Source of the DNA: an uncultured Senegalimassilia sp.
GTDB lineage: Bacteria; Actinomycetota; Coriobacteriia; Coriobacteriales; Eggerthellaceae
NCBI RefSeq assembly: GCF_902464545.1
Contig: NZ_CABQJR010000002.1
Coordinates: forward strand, 1-64,000
Direction of reading: 5' to 3'
DNA length: 64,000 nt
Position 1 is the first letter of the stretch, and every line of letters starts with the position of its first letter. A program made the position numbers and the translations under genes. A model generated the notes under the pieces. The model was given only the letters and a program-made list of their open reading frames with translations. It was not told where the DNA came from and searched no databases. Positions 42,852 through 52,120 of the stretch are shown piece by piece.

Positions 42852-45677
42852 CTACCTCACCCGATACTTCGCTAGCGTGGCCTTCAGCTTCTCGATCTCG
42901 ATCGGCTTGGACAGGTGGTCGTTCATGCCGGATTCCTTGGCTCGTGCTACGTCCTCGATGAAGGCGTTGGCGGTCATGGCGATGATGGGCACGTCGACGG
43001 CGTCGGGCTTGTCGCACAGGCGGATGGCGCGCGTGGCCTCGTAGCCGTTCATCTCGGGCATCATGACGTCCATGAGGATGGCATCGAACGCGCCGGCGGG
43101 CTTGGCTTGGAACAGCTCGAGCGCTTCCTTGCCGTTGGCGGCGGTGGTGACCAGCGCGCCGTCATGTTCCAGCAGCGTCTGGGCGATCTCGGTGTTCAGC
43201 TCGTTGTCCTCGACCAGCAGGATGCTCATGCCGCAAATGTCGCATTCTTCGGCATCGGTCGACGCTTCCAGGGCCTTCTCCGGCGTGCGGTTGATCACAA
43301 ACGGTAAGTCCACGGTGAACGTGGTGCCCTGGCCCAGCTCGCTTTTCACGGAAATGGTGCCGCCCATGTTCTTCACGAGCGCCTTCACGATGGGCATGCC
43401 CATGCCCGTGCCCTGGTAGTTGCTGCGTGCGTCGTCGTTGGCCTGCGCGAACGGCTCGAACAGGTGCTTGAGGAACTCCGGCGACATGCCGATGCCCGTG
43501 TCGCTGATGATGAAGCGGTAGACGACCCTGTCCCCGACCAGGTCCATCTGCTCGGCCGAGCAGTGCACGGAGCCGCCGGGCTTGTTGTACTTGATGCAGT
43601 TCTCCACCAGGTTCAGGAGCACGCGGCGTACGTGCAGGGGGCTGCCGTACACGTCGGGGTAGGTGAAGGTGTCCGGGCCGCTGGTGGTCAGCGTGACGTC
43701 GCGGCTGTTGGCGCGGATCTGCCCCAGCACGAAGATGTCGCGGCAAAGGTCCGTCAGGTTGAACGGCAGGTTCTCAAGCTCAACGGCGTGGTCCTCGATT
43801 TTGCTCATCTCCAGGATGTCGTTGATCAGCGTGAGCAGATGATTGGCCGCTACCTTGGCTTTCTCGCGGTTCTGGCTGTTCGCCTCCGCGTCGTCAGGAT
43901 GCTGCCCGTTGAGCTCCAAAAGCCCCAAGATGCCGTTGAGCGGCGTGCGGATGTCGTGGCTCATGCGGGAAAGGAACGCGGTTTTCGCGGCACTGGCCTC
44001 CTGCGCCCTGCGTTGCGCCTCGCGCGCGCTGTGCAGCGCCCACGCCAGGATGGCGATGGCGCCCACAAACAACGCGCCGATGCCCGTGAGGATGGCCACG
44101 CGGTTGTGCTCGACGAACTGGGCGAACTTGGATTGCCCGTCGGAATAGGAATAATGCGAGTACGCGCTTGCCGCGATGTCGTCGGCGGCGCTGACGATGC
44201 CCTTGTTCACGATGCTGAGCAGCTGCGCGTCGCCTTGCCGCATCCAGCAAGCCAGCTCGATGCTCCTGGGCATCTCGGCGGTGACCAGGCTGCCCAGATC
44301 GACCTCGTCGCGCAGCGTGTCAAGCCCGGTGACGGTCATGATCATGCACGTTGCCTTGCCCGCCTTGATGGCGTCGACGCATGTATGCGCCGTGGGGTAT
44401 TGCGTGATGGTGGCTTCGGGGTAGCGTACGTGCAGGTCGCTGCTGTCCAGCAGCGAACGGTCGTGGAACGCGATGTTCTTCAGCGCGTCGTCAAGGTTGC
44501 CGCCCGTGTAGATGGCCACAAGCGAGGTGGTGGTTACTGCCGACGACTGAATGAACCCCGCCTGCTCGGCAAGCCAGTAGTCCATGTTGACGGGCATGGC
44601 CACGTCCACGGTGCCGTCGCGCAGCGCGTCAGTGAGCTCCTTGTTCGACTCGAACGGCACGGCGTTCACCGTGATGCCGTATTGTTCCTCCAACGTGCTG
44701 ACCAGGGCGGAAAGCGAGCCCTCGATCTGCCCGTCCTCCCCCTGATTAGAGAACGGCAGCAGGTTGTCCAAGTACCCGAAGGTGATAGTGTTGCCGTGGT
44801 CGGCAAGCCAAGCGCTCTCGGGGCCGTTCAGCGCCGACGAGCCGCTGTTGCGCGCGGAATAGCGGGTTTTGGCCTCGTCGTTGTAGCGCGGGTTGGTGCT
44901 TCTGAGCATGGCCATGGCCGTGTTGATGTCGTCCATAAGGTCCTGGCGCGATTTGGGCACGGCGAAGAAGTAGTTGCTCTCGCCCACGGAGAACACGGGC
45001 ATGGCGTCGGCCGACGAGATGGTGTCGTTCATGATGATGGCGTCCACCTCGCCGGAAGAAAGCGCGTCGAACAGCGCATTGCCGCTGCTGTAATAGCGGT
45101 AGTCGCAGCTGATGCCCTGATTCTCGATCCATTGCTTGCCCACTTCGGTTTGCACGACGTCGGGGTTGACGCCGATGGTTAAGCCGTTGAGCGCGGCCGG
45201 GTCGCCCGCCCCCAGCGCATCGTTGGTGGGTTTCGCGCAGATGTAATAGTGCTCCATGCCCTGAGGGTTCGACGAGAACAGCAGCTTCTCGGCGCGCTCG
45301 GGCGTGTAGGAGATGTTGGGCATGAGGTCGATCTCGCCGTCCTTGAGCTTCTGTATAAGCTCGGGGAAGGTGCCGGGGATGTACTCGTATTTCCATCCGG
45401 GGGTGTAGTAGGACAGCGTTTGCAGGTACTCGTAGCCCCAGCCGGACATGTATTCGCCGGGCATGCCGTTTTGGAAGCCCTGGTTGCTGATCAGCCAGCC
45501 CACGCGCACGGTTTTGACCTCGGGGGAATCGGATTGCGAAGCGGTGTCAGGGGACTCCTCCTGGGCGAAAGCCAGGCCAAGCGGCGCCAGCGAGACGCAG
45601 GTGACGGCCAGTACCGCGCTCAGCGCAAGCGCGACGGCGCGTCGGCCAACGGCGCGGAGCGTGTACAAGTGTTTCAA
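42852..45677 (-). CDS. Hybrid sensor histidine kinase with two periplasmic binding domains
   Basis: The 941-residue protein has a signal peptide (ALALSAVLAVTCVSLAPLGL) followed by two tandem solute-binding domains of the SBP_bac_3 type (about residues 53-285 and 300-500). A membrane helix (VAILTGIGALFVGAIAILAW) leads to a HisKA domain with H574 (MSHDIRTPLNG), an ATPase domain (NLVENCIKY, DTGIGMS) and a receiver domain with D870 (AILMDVMMPE). The layout matches BvgS/EvgS-type sensors that bind small ligands, but it lacks the terminal HPt domain. The TTG start is chosen because GGGGGAGA lies seven bases upstream. No partner response regulator is adjacent. Confidence 0.9.
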   Translation of the reverse strand: MKHLYTLRAVGRRAVALALSAVLAVTCVSLAPLGLAFAQEESPDTASQSDSPEVKTVRVGWLISNQGFQNGMPGEYMSGWGYEYLQTLSYYTPGWKYEYIPGTFPELIQKLKDGEIDLMPNISYTPERAEKLLFSSNPQGMEHYYICAKPTNDALGAGDPAALNGLTIGVNPDVVQTEVGKQWIENQGISCDYRYYSSGNALFDALSSGEVDAIIMNDTISSADAMPVFSVGESNYFFAVPKSRQDLMDDINTAMAMLRSTNPRYNDEAKTRYSARNSGSSALNGPESAWLADHGNTITFGYLDNLLPFSNQGEDGQIEGSLSALVSTLEEQYGITVNAVPFESNKELTDALRDGTVDVAMPVNMDYWLAEQAGFIQSSAVTTTSLVAIYTGGNLDDALKNIAFHDRSLLDSSDLHVRYPEATITQYPTAHTCVDAIKAGKATCMIMTVTGLDTLRDEVDLGSLVTAEMPRSIELACWMRQGDAQLLSIVNKGIVSAADDIAASAYSHYSYSDGQSKFAQFVEHNRVAILTGIGALFVGAIAILAWALHSAREAQRRAQEASAAKTAFLSRMSHDIRTPLNGILGLLELNGQHPDDAEANSQNREKAKVAANHLLTLINDILEMSKIEDHAVELENLPFNLTDLCRDIFVLGQIRANSRDVTLTTSGPDTFTYPDVYGSPLHVRRVLLNLVENCIKYNKPGGSVHCSAEQMDLVGDRVVYRFIISDTGIGMSPEFLKHLFEPFAQANDDARSNYQGTGMGMPIVKALVKNMGGTISVKSELGQGTTFTVDLPFVINRTPEKALEASTDAEECDICGMSILLVEDNELNTEIAQTLLEHDGALVTTAANGKEALELFQAKPAGAFDAILMDVMMPEMNGYEATRAIRLCDKPDAVDVPIIAMTANAFIEDVARAKESGMNDHLSKPIEIEKLKATLAKYRVR

Positions 45678-46349
45678 GACGGTCTCCCCCAAATGATAAG
45701 CGCAGAAGCAATGCAGAAGCGATTCTAGCAGATGAATCGGGGAACGCGGGGAGAGCGGCCCCAGCAAAGGCCGCGGAAATGGCAAGCCGCATGCCGGGGC
45801 CGCCCCATGCAGGCCGCGGAGGAATGCGCGCTCGCGTCATCAGGGGAAACGCGGTAAACGTCGGCGGGGGTAAGCGGAAGCGCCGCCAACGCGCCGCGCC
45901 CGGAAGCACCCCTTCGCCCGCTGTGGAACGGCTCTCACAAAGACCCACATAAAACCGCGCTTATTGCAGAAACATGTGCTCTCGGGACATTGCATGCGAA
46001 GATGTAGGGGGCATAACAGCATTTTTACAACACAGCAAATATTCTCGTGTATTATTGCGAGATGGAAAACAAGCCGATGGCCCGTTTTCTGCATCATGTC
46101 GGGGCCACCGCATCGCAAAAGATGTCGTGCCACTGACACTGCGGCGAAACCCCATCAGCGCGTTTTCCGTAGGCCGGCACGCCCCAGGCGCAGCAGCCTG
46201 CACCATACCAGGGTGCCCTGAACAGCATCGCGTTCGGTGTTCGTTGGCGCCAGGGGAATGAATGCGTTTTCCAACAGCCACCTGCCGCACCATGGCGGGC
46301 TGGCGCAGCCATCCCAAAATTCAGGAAGCTAAGCGGAAAGGGGCGGCCC
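45678..46349. other. 672-bp divergent intergenic region, no gene seen
   Basis: It lies between the minus-strand kinase and the LoaP gene and is clearly AT-richer around 45,960-46,080. TTACAA (46025-46030) and TATTAT (46050-46055), 19 bp apart, may be a promoter, giving a leader of about 290 bases before loaP. Small open frames here have no recognisable sequence. Confidence 0.45.
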
Positions 46350-46886
46350 ATGTGGTACGTCGTGCAAGTTGAGACCGGCCGCGAGAAGACGGCATGCGAC
46401 GACATCAAGCAGGCAGCCGACGACGTGCTGGACGAATGCTTCGTCCCGCAGTACCTGACCGGCAAAAGGCGACCCGATGGCACCTGGATACCTTCGAAGG
46501 AGCGCTTGTTCCCTGGCTACCTGATCTGCGTAACGTCGCAGGTAGACGAGCTGGCCGACAAGCTGCGCCGCGTGAGAAGCCTCACCAAGATCCTGGGAAA
46601 CGACAACGCATTCATCCCCCTGACAGAAGACGAACGAGCGTGGGTGCAAAAGGTCACCCAAAAAGACCAGCGAACCGTCGGGGAGTCCGTGGGCTACATG
46701 GAAGACGGCAAGCTGGTGATCGTGGAGGGCCCGCTTAAGGGCAGGGAAGACTGGGTGCGCAAGGTGAACCATCGCAAGCGCCTGGCGTATCTGGAAATGC
46801 CGATGGGCGGCCGCACCGTGCGAGCCCAAGCAGGCCTGCAAATGGTCAGCAAAGCCCAAGGCAAGCTTTTGGATAGGGAAAAGTGA
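46350..46886 (+). CDS. loaP: NusG-like transcription antiterminator (LoaP/RfaH type)
   Basis: This NusG paralogue travels with RNA polymerase and lets it read through terminators in one long operon. The 178-residue protein starts MWYVVQVETGREKTACDDI, with the NGN domain in the first 110 residues (LFPGYLICVTSQ) and a C-terminal KOW domain (VGYMEDGKLVIVEGPLKGRE). LoaP proteins in Firmicutes and Actinomycetota sit in front of polysaccharide or antibiotic clusters, exactly as here. The ATG follows GGAAAGGGG. It is expected to control the operon of at least 17 kb downstream. Confidence 0.9.
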   Translation: MWYVVQVETGREKTACDDIKQAADDVLDECFVPQYLTGKRRPDGTWIPSKERLFPGYLICVTSQVDELADKLRRVRSLTKILGNDNAFIPLTEDERAWVQKVTQKDQRTVGESVGYMEDGKLVIVEGPLKGREDWVRKVNHRKRLAYLEMPMGGRTVRAQAGLQMVSKAQGKLLDREK

Positions 46887-46930
46887 ACGACAGCAGCGTG
46901 AAAAGGGAATTCGGAACAGCGATGTACATG

Positions 46931-46975
46931 CCGAAGACGGGCGCAACGGCGCCGTTGAAGGCGCCCGAAGACGGG
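46931..46975 (+). promoter_or_regulatory. Hairpin with flanking direct repeats, possible LoaP-responsive leader element
   Basis: GGGCGC / GCGCCC (46939-46944 and 46961-46966) enclose the self-complementary AACGGCGCCGTT. An 11-bp direct repeat, CCGAAGACGGG, overlaps both edges at 46931-46941 and 46965-46975. It sits between loaP and the first transferase gene. A 22-codon frame (46922-46990) runs through it and could be a leader peptide. Confidence 0.4.
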
Positions 46976-46989
46976 ATGGCGCATTCGTA

Positions 46990-47816
46990 ATGACCGGGGA
47001 AGCTACAGCTGCAAAGGAATCGACGGGGGGGGACGCAGGGAACAATGCAACATCGTGGCCATGCCGGAAACCTCGCCGGCCAGCAAAACCTCGACCTGCC
47101 ACAAGACCGTGCGTAGCGGCGCTATCTACGATTTCGACATGCAGGAACGTCGTCGCGAAAGCCTTGAGCGCGCCGAGAAGTTGAAGGCGGAACTTGGGGA
47201 CGAACCCATAACGGGGACCGATGGCCGGATCGCCTACCGCTTTGTGAAGCGAGTTTTCGACTTCGCGTTCAGTGCGGCGGTTCTGATGCTGCTGAGCTGG
47301 CTTTTCGTCATCATCGCCATTTTGGTGAAGGTCGACGACCCCAAAGGCCCCGTGTTCTTCAAGCAGACCCGCGTGGGCAAAAACGGCAGCGAGTTCGAAA
47401 TGCTGAAGTTCCGCAGCATGTGCGTGGACGCCGAGGAGAAGCTGGCAGACCTCAAAGAGCTCAACGAGAAGACCGGCCCGGTGTTCAAGATCGCGGAGGA
47501 CCCGCGTATCACCCGCGTAGGCAAGTGGCTGCGTAAGCTGAGCCTGGACGAGCTGCCGCAGTTCATCAATGTGCTCCGTTCGGACATCCCTTTGCGCATA
47601 TTAAAAATGCGCCCGGAGTTCTCTGCGAAAAACAAGGGTGCGTTCGCGCTTCCCGCCAAATCTAGCACGAACAAAGAAGAGGCGTTTTCGCAGGTCGTGA
47701 GCTGTTTCGCGAGTGGCCTGCGGATACGCCGCATTTCTGGGTTCAATTATAAACGCGTTGGCAGCATGGGAGGGCAATTTCTTGCAAAACTCGTTTTTAA
47801 GGCGGTGCGCGCATAG
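46990..47816 (+). pseudogene. Decayed copy of the initiating sugar-phosphate transferase
   Basis: An open frame from GTG 47055 matches the next gene closely through FINVLRSD and then switches abruptly to unrelated sequence. It therefore lacks the conserved GPRPALP block and C-terminal third needed for catalysis. The 5' end also looks frameshifted: the frame starting at ATG 46990 encodes GNNAT, matching GNNST in the intact paralogue, but then departs, and an 8-G run lies nearby. The unrelated 235-bp tail up to the next start is AT-richer. I read it as a partial duplicate that has lost function; a truncated protein may still be made. Confidence 0.75.
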
Positions 47817-48661
47817 TGGCCAGTGATTTCACGGCCGTTTGCGAGCCCGCGAAGGCGAGGTCCGACGTTTGGGATTCGCCGTCAGGCGAAGCCAGGCGAG
47901 CGACGGGGAACAACAGTACCTTGGAGCGCAAAACTGTGCGCAGCGGCCTCGCGTATGACATCAATGGCGGTGGGGTCTCAGTCGAAAGCTCCGAGCGCGC
48001 CAGACGCCTCAAGGAGGAGCTTGGGAGCGTGCCGGTTACCGGCATCGAGGACAGGGTGGCGTACCGCTTTGTTAAGCGTGCGTTCGACATCGTTTTCAGT
48101 GCGGCGGTGCTCATCGTGTTTTGCTGGCTGTACGCCATCATCGCGGTCCTCATCAAGGTCGACGATCCGAAGGCCCCCGTGTTCTTCAGCCAGGAGCGAG
48201 TGGGCAAGGACGGCAGAACCTTCCGGATGCTGAAGTTCCGCAGCATGTGCGTGGACGCCGAGGACAAGCTCGCCGAGCTCAGGGAGCTCAACGAGAAGAC
48301 CGGCCCGGTATTCAAGATCGCCGAGGACCCGCGTATCACCCGCGTGGGCAAGTGGCTGCGCAAGCTGTCGCTCGACGAGCTGCCCCAGTTCATCAATGTC
48401 CTGCGCTCGGATATGAGCATCGTGGGCCCGCGTCCCGCGTTGCCGGCTGAGGTCGCGACCTACGACGACTACCAGCGACAGAGGTTGCTGGTCAAGCCCG
48501 GCCTCACCTGCTACTGGCAGACTCGTCGCAACCGCGACTCCATCACATTCGACGAGTGGGTTGACCTCGACCTGCTTTACATCAAGAAGTGCTCCGTATG
48601 GAGCGATTTGAAGCTGATTGTTCAGACCGTGGGCGTCGTGCTTACGGCACAGGGGAATTAA
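47816..48661 (+). CDS. Initiating undecaprenyl-phosphate sugar phosphotransferase
   Basis: This enzyme transfers a sugar-1-phosphate from a UDP-sugar to undecaprenyl phosphate, the first step of repeat-unit assembly. The 281-residue product is the short PglC/WcaJ-tail type with one membrane helix (FSAAVLIVFCWLYAIIAVLI). It has the conserved block KVDDPKAPVFFSQERVGKDG, FRSM near the catalytic Asp-Glu pair, DELPQFINVLRSDMSIVGPR and a C-terminal TCYWQTRRNR. The N-terminal 85 residues are poorly conserved. The GTG start overlaps the stop of the decayed copy and follows AAGGCGG. The upstream copy is its truncated duplicate. Confidence 0.9.
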   Translation: MASDFTAVCEPAKARSDVWDSPSGEARRATGNNSTLERKTVRSGLAYDINGGGVSVESSERARRLKEELGSVPVTGIEDRVAYRFVKRAFDIVFSAAVLIVFCWLYAIIAVLIKVDDPKAPVFFSQERVGKDGRTFRMLKFRSMCVDAEDKLAELRELNEKTGPVFKIAEDPRITRVGKWLRKLSLDELPQFINVLRSDMSIVGPRPALPAEVATYDDYQRQRLLVKPGLTCYWQTRRNRDSITFDEWVDLDLLYIKKCSVWSDLKLIVQTVGVVLTAQGN

Positions 48662-48663
48662 CA

Positions 48664-49938
48664 ATGAAAGAGAAGAAAATGAAAATCGCAGTCGCCGGCA
48701 CCGGCTATGTGGGCCTGTCCCTTGCTGTCTTGCTCTCACAGCACAATGAGGTGTACGCGCTTGACATCGTACCCGAGAAGGTCGAGAAGCTCAGGCAGTT
48801 CATCTCCCCGATTCAGGATAACGAGATTGAACGATTCCTGGCCGAGGCGAAGGCGGGTACGAAGAATCTCAACCTTCACGTAACTGTAGACGCCGCCGAA
48901 GCATATAGCGGCGCGGACTACGCCGTCGTGGCGACGCCGACGAACTACGACTCCGACCGCAACTTCTTCGACACGAGCTCGGTGGAGGCCGCAATTAGCG
49001 CCATCCGCTCGGTGAACCCCACCGCATGGATTGTCATCAAGTCGACCATCCCCGTGGGCTACACGGCGAGCCTGCGCGAGAAGATGGGCGATAGCCGTAT
49101 CATCTTTAGCCCCGAGTTCCTGCGCGAGAGCAAGGCTCTCTATGACAACCTGCACCCCAGTCGCATCGTTGTGGGTGCTCCAAAGGGCGACGTTGAGGCC
49201 GTTGATGCGGCTGAGAAGTTTGCAGAGCTTCTGGTCCAAGGTGCGGACCCGGCCGAGTTGACCCGCACCAACGCCGACGGCACCGTTGGCGTTCCGAAGC
49301 TCGTGCTGGGCATCACCGAGGCAGAGGCCGTGAAGCTTTTCGCGAACACTTATCTTGCCCTTCGCGTGGCCTACTTCAACGAGCTGGACACCTATTGCGA
49401 GGTTCGCGGGCTCAACACCCGCGACGTCATCGAGGGCGTCTGCCTGGAGCCTCGCATCGGTTTGCACTACAACAACCCTTCCTTTGGCTACGGCGGCTAC
49501 TGTCTGCCTAAAGATACCAAACAACTCTTGGCCAACTATAAAGACGTGCCTCAGAACCTTATCGAGGCCATCGTGGACGCGAACCGCACCCGCAAGGACT
49601 ACATCGCAGACGAGGTGCTGCAGCTCGTCTGGGATAAGGTGTACGAGGGCAAGCCCAAGCCCGTGGTGGGCGTGTACCGTCTGACCATGAAGACCAATTC
49701 CGACAACTTCCGCGCCAGCTCCATCCAGGGCGTGATGAAGCGTGTGAAGGCAAAGGGCGTGCCGGTCATCGTCTACGAGCCCACACTCGACGCTCCCGAG
49801 TTCTTCGGCTCCGAGGTGACACACGACTTGGAGGCCTTCAAGGCTAGGTGCGACGTGATCGTGGCCAATCGTTGGAGTGACGACCTTGTCGACGTAGCGG
49901 GCAAGGTGTACACCCGCGATTTATTCAAGAGGGACTAG
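48664..49938 (+). CDS. ugd: UDP-glucose 6-dehydrogenase
   Basis: This NAD-dependent enzyme oxidises UDP-glucose to UDP-glucuronate for polysaccharide synthesis. The 424-residue product has the N-terminal GTGYVGLSLAVLLSQ fold and VIKSTIPVGYT. The catalytic lysine region is KLFANTYLALRVAYFNE and the catalytic cysteine lies in GYGGYCLPKDTKQL. The start at 48664 is two bases after the transferase stop; an in-frame ATG 15 bp further has a comparable ribosome-binding site. With the epimerase that follows it can provide UDP-galacturonate. Confidence 0.92.
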   Translation: MKEKKMKIAVAGTGYVGLSLAVLLSQHNEVYALDIVPEKVEKLRQFISPIQDNEIERFLAEAKAGTKNLNLHVTVDAAEAYSGADYAVVATPTNYDSDRNFFDTSSVEAAISAIRSVNPTAWIVIKSTIPVGYTASLREKMGDSRIIFSPEFLRESKALYDNLHPSRIVVGAPKGDVEAVDAAEKFAELLVQGADPAELTRTNADGTVGVPKLVLGITEAEAVKLFANTYLALRVAYFNELDTYCEVRGLNTRDVIEGVCLEPRIGLHYNNPSFGYGGYCLPKDTKQLLANYKDVPQNLIEAIVDANRTRKDYIADEVLQLVWDKVYEGKPKPVVGVYRLTMKTNSDNFRASSIQGVMKRVKAKGVPVIVYEPTLDAPEFFGSEVTHDLEAFKARCDVIVANRWSDDLVDVAGKVYTRDLFKRD

Positions 49939-49947
49939 GTGACGGGC

Positions 49948-50991
49948 ATGACTCAACGCAAAGTCCTCGTCACCGGAGCCGCTGGCTTCATCGGCGCGTT
50001 CCTGGTGAAGAAGCTGTTGGAAACGACAGACGACAAGATCGTTGGCTTGGACAACGTGAACAGCTACTACGATCCCGGCATCAAGGAGGCTCGCCTGCGC
50101 ATGCTGGCTGAGGCCGATGTCGATGGCCACTTCGAGTTCGTGCGCGGCGACCTGTGCGACGCGGCGCTCATCGAGCGCTTGTTCGCCGAGAACGGCTTCG
50201 ACGTCGTCGTTAACCTGGCCGCACAGGCCGGCGTACGTTACTCCATCGAGAATCCCAAGGCCTACATCGACAGTAACCTTATCGGCTTCTTCAACATACT
50301 GGAGGGTTGTCGCCACCACCCGGTGAAGCACCTGGTGTATGCGAGCTCGAGCTCGGTCTACGGTGGCAACGAGAAAGTGCCCTTCAGCGAGGATGATCGC
50401 GTTGACTCACCGGTGTCGCTTTACGCCGCCACCAAGAAGTCCAACGAGCTGATGGCCGCAGCCTATTCTAAGCTTTACTCTATTCCGGCCACAGGGCTTC
50501 GCTTCTTCACGGTATATGGGCCTATGGGGCGCCCTGACATGGCGTACTTCGGCTTCACCGAGAAGCTGCGCCGCGGAGACACCATAAAGATTTTCAATAT
50601 GGGCGACTGCAGGAGAGACTTTACTTACGTGGACGACATCGTGGAGGGCGTGTGCAGGGTTGTGGGCGGAGCTCCCGAGGTGAGGATGGGCGCCGACGGC
50701 TTACCTATGGCTGCGCACCGCGTGTACAACATAGGTAATTCTCATCCAGAGAGCCTGTTAGATTTTGTGGATACTTTGCAGCGTGTGTTGGTTGAGGAGG
50801 GCGTGCTGTCAGCAGACTATGACTTCGAGGCGCACAAGGAACTGGTGCCCATGCAGCCCGGCGACGTACCCGTGACCTACGCAGACACGAGCGCCCTCGA
50901 ACGCGATTTCGGCTACAAGCCGGCCACTCCCTTGGAGGACGGACTGCGTGCATTCGCCATGTGGTATCGCGAATACTATGGGGAGTGTTGA
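49948..50991 (+). CDS. NAD-dependent epimerase, UDP-glucuronate 4-epimerase-like
   Basis: The 347-residue extended short-chain dehydrogenase has TGAAGFIGAFLVKKLL, the catalytic serine (YASSSSVYG) and YAATKK. The segments LDNVNSYYDPGIKEAR, HLVYASSSSVYG and RFFTVYGPMGRPDMA fit the UDP-glucuronate 4-epimerase group better than GalE. It follows ugd, so the pair would make UDP-glucuronate and then UDP-galacturonate. The ATG at 49948 is preferred over GTG 49939; both are in frame and GGTG precedes the first. Confidence 0.88.
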   Translation: MTQRKVLVTGAAGFIGAFLVKKLLETTDDKIVGLDNVNSYYDPGIKEARLRMLAEADVDGHFEFVRGDLCDAALIERLFAENGFDVVVNLAAQAGVRYSIENPKAYIDSNLIGFFNILEGCRHHPVKHLVYASSSSVYGGNEKVPFSEDDRVDSPVSLYAATKKSNELMAAAYSKLYSIPATGLRFFTVYGPMGRPDMAYFGFTEKLRRGDTIKIFNMGDCRRDFTYVDDIVEGVCRVVGGAPEVRMGADGLPMAAHRVYNIGNSHPESLLDFVDTLQRVLVEEGVLSADYDFEAHKELVPMQPGDVPVTYADTSALERDFGYKPATPLEDGLRAFAMWYREYYGEC

Positions 50992-50995
50992 CGAC

Positions 50996-52120
50996 GTGCG
51001 CATCGCGATGATAGGTCATAAGCGTTATGGCTCGCGCGAGGGCGGCGTTGAGGTTGTGGTGACCGAGCTTGCGCGGCGCATGGCGGCATTGGGCCATGAG
51101 GTGACCTGCTACGACCGAAGCGGCTCAGATGTGATGACCGGCGACGCTGTGCAGACAATCGAGCGCGTTGTGGACGGCGTGCGCGTGGTGCCCGTGCGTA
51201 CCATCGACAAGAAGGGCCTGGCGGCTCTCAGCTCGTCGTACTTCGCAACTCTAGCTGCAATCAAGGATCGTCCAGACGTCATCCATTATCACGCCGAGGG
51301 CCCATGTGTGCCGCTGCCGTTAGCCAAACTAGCGGGAGTCAACACCGTGGCGACCATTCATGGCCTGGATTGGCAGCGCGCCAAGTGGGGAAGGCTTGCC
51401 AGCGCGTATATCAAGATGGGCGAGAGGGCGGCGGCGACTAAGGCGGATGCATTGATCGTGCTCTCCGAGGCCAACAGGGCTTACTTTAGGCAGACTTACG
51501 GCCGTGAGGCCGTGTTCATACCCAACGGCGTCGACGATAAAGCCGCAAGGGCCGCGGACTCTATCAAGGCGAGGTGGGGTCTCGACAAGGGTTCCTACCT
51601 GCTGTATCTTGGGCGCCTGGTGCCCGAGAAGCGCCCCGAGTTGCTGATTGAGGCTTTTAAGAAGCTAGAAACCAACAAGCGCCTGGTCATTGCAGGCGGC
51701 GGTTCGGACACGTCCGAGTTTGAGAAAAAGCTGCATGTGCTTGCCGAGGGAGATATACGTATCCTGTTTACAGGGTTTGTTTCCGAAGAGCCTCTGGAGG
51801 AGTTGTACTCAAACGCCTATGCCTACGTGCTGCCCTCTGACGTTGAGGGTATGCCTATGAGCCTGCTTGAGGCTATGGCTCACGGTCGGTGTTGCGTGAC
51901 GAGCGATGTGCCCGAGTGTGCCGACGTGCTGGCCGGGGCTGGGCTGACATTTAAGAAGGGTGACGCGGCCGACCTGAGACGCGTCCTTCAGGATGCTCTC
52001 GGCGATTCTGCGATGGCTTCCCGTCTTGGGATTGCGGCCCGCGAGCGCGTCAACACGACATACGATTGGGACTCCGTGGTTAAGCGGACCCTCGCTTTAT
52101 ACGAAGGAGAGGCCCGATGA
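50996..52120 (+). CDS. Glycosyltransferase family 4
   Basis: This GT-B glycosyltransferase has 374 residues. It starts with VRIAMIGHKRYGSREGGVEV, the glycine-rich acceptor loop of GT4 enzymes. The donor-binding half holds LLYLGRLVPEKRPELLIEAF and the E-x7-E motif VEGMPMSLLEAMAHG. It adds a sugar to the lipid-linked unit at the cytoplasmic face; donor and acceptor cannot be predicted. The GTG at 50996 follows GGGGAGTG and is preferred over frames starting inside the epimerase gene. It overlaps the next gene by four bases. Confidence 0.88.
   Translation: MRIAMIGHKRYGSREGGVEVVVTELARRMAALGHEVTCYDRSGSDVMTGDAVQTIERVVDGVRVVPVRTIDKKGLAALSSSYFATLAAIKDRPDVIHYHAEGPCVPLPLAKLAGVNTVATIHGLDWQRAKWGRLASAYIKMGERAAATKADALIVLSEANRAYFRQTYGREAVFIPNGVDDKAARAADSIKARWGLDKGSYLLYLGRLVPEKRPELLIEAFKKLETNKRLVIAGGGSDTSEFEKKLHVLAEGDIRILFTGFVSEEPLEELYSNAYAYVLPSDVEGMPMSLLEAMAHGRCCVTSDVPECADVLAGAGLTFKKGDAADLRRVLQDALGDSAMASRLGIAARERVNTTYDWDSVVKRTLALYEGEAR

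Noticed and set aside
45974..46261. A 95-codon frame before loaP
   Set aside because: It lacks a ribosome-binding site and recognisable sequence and lies over the probable promoter and leader of loaP.
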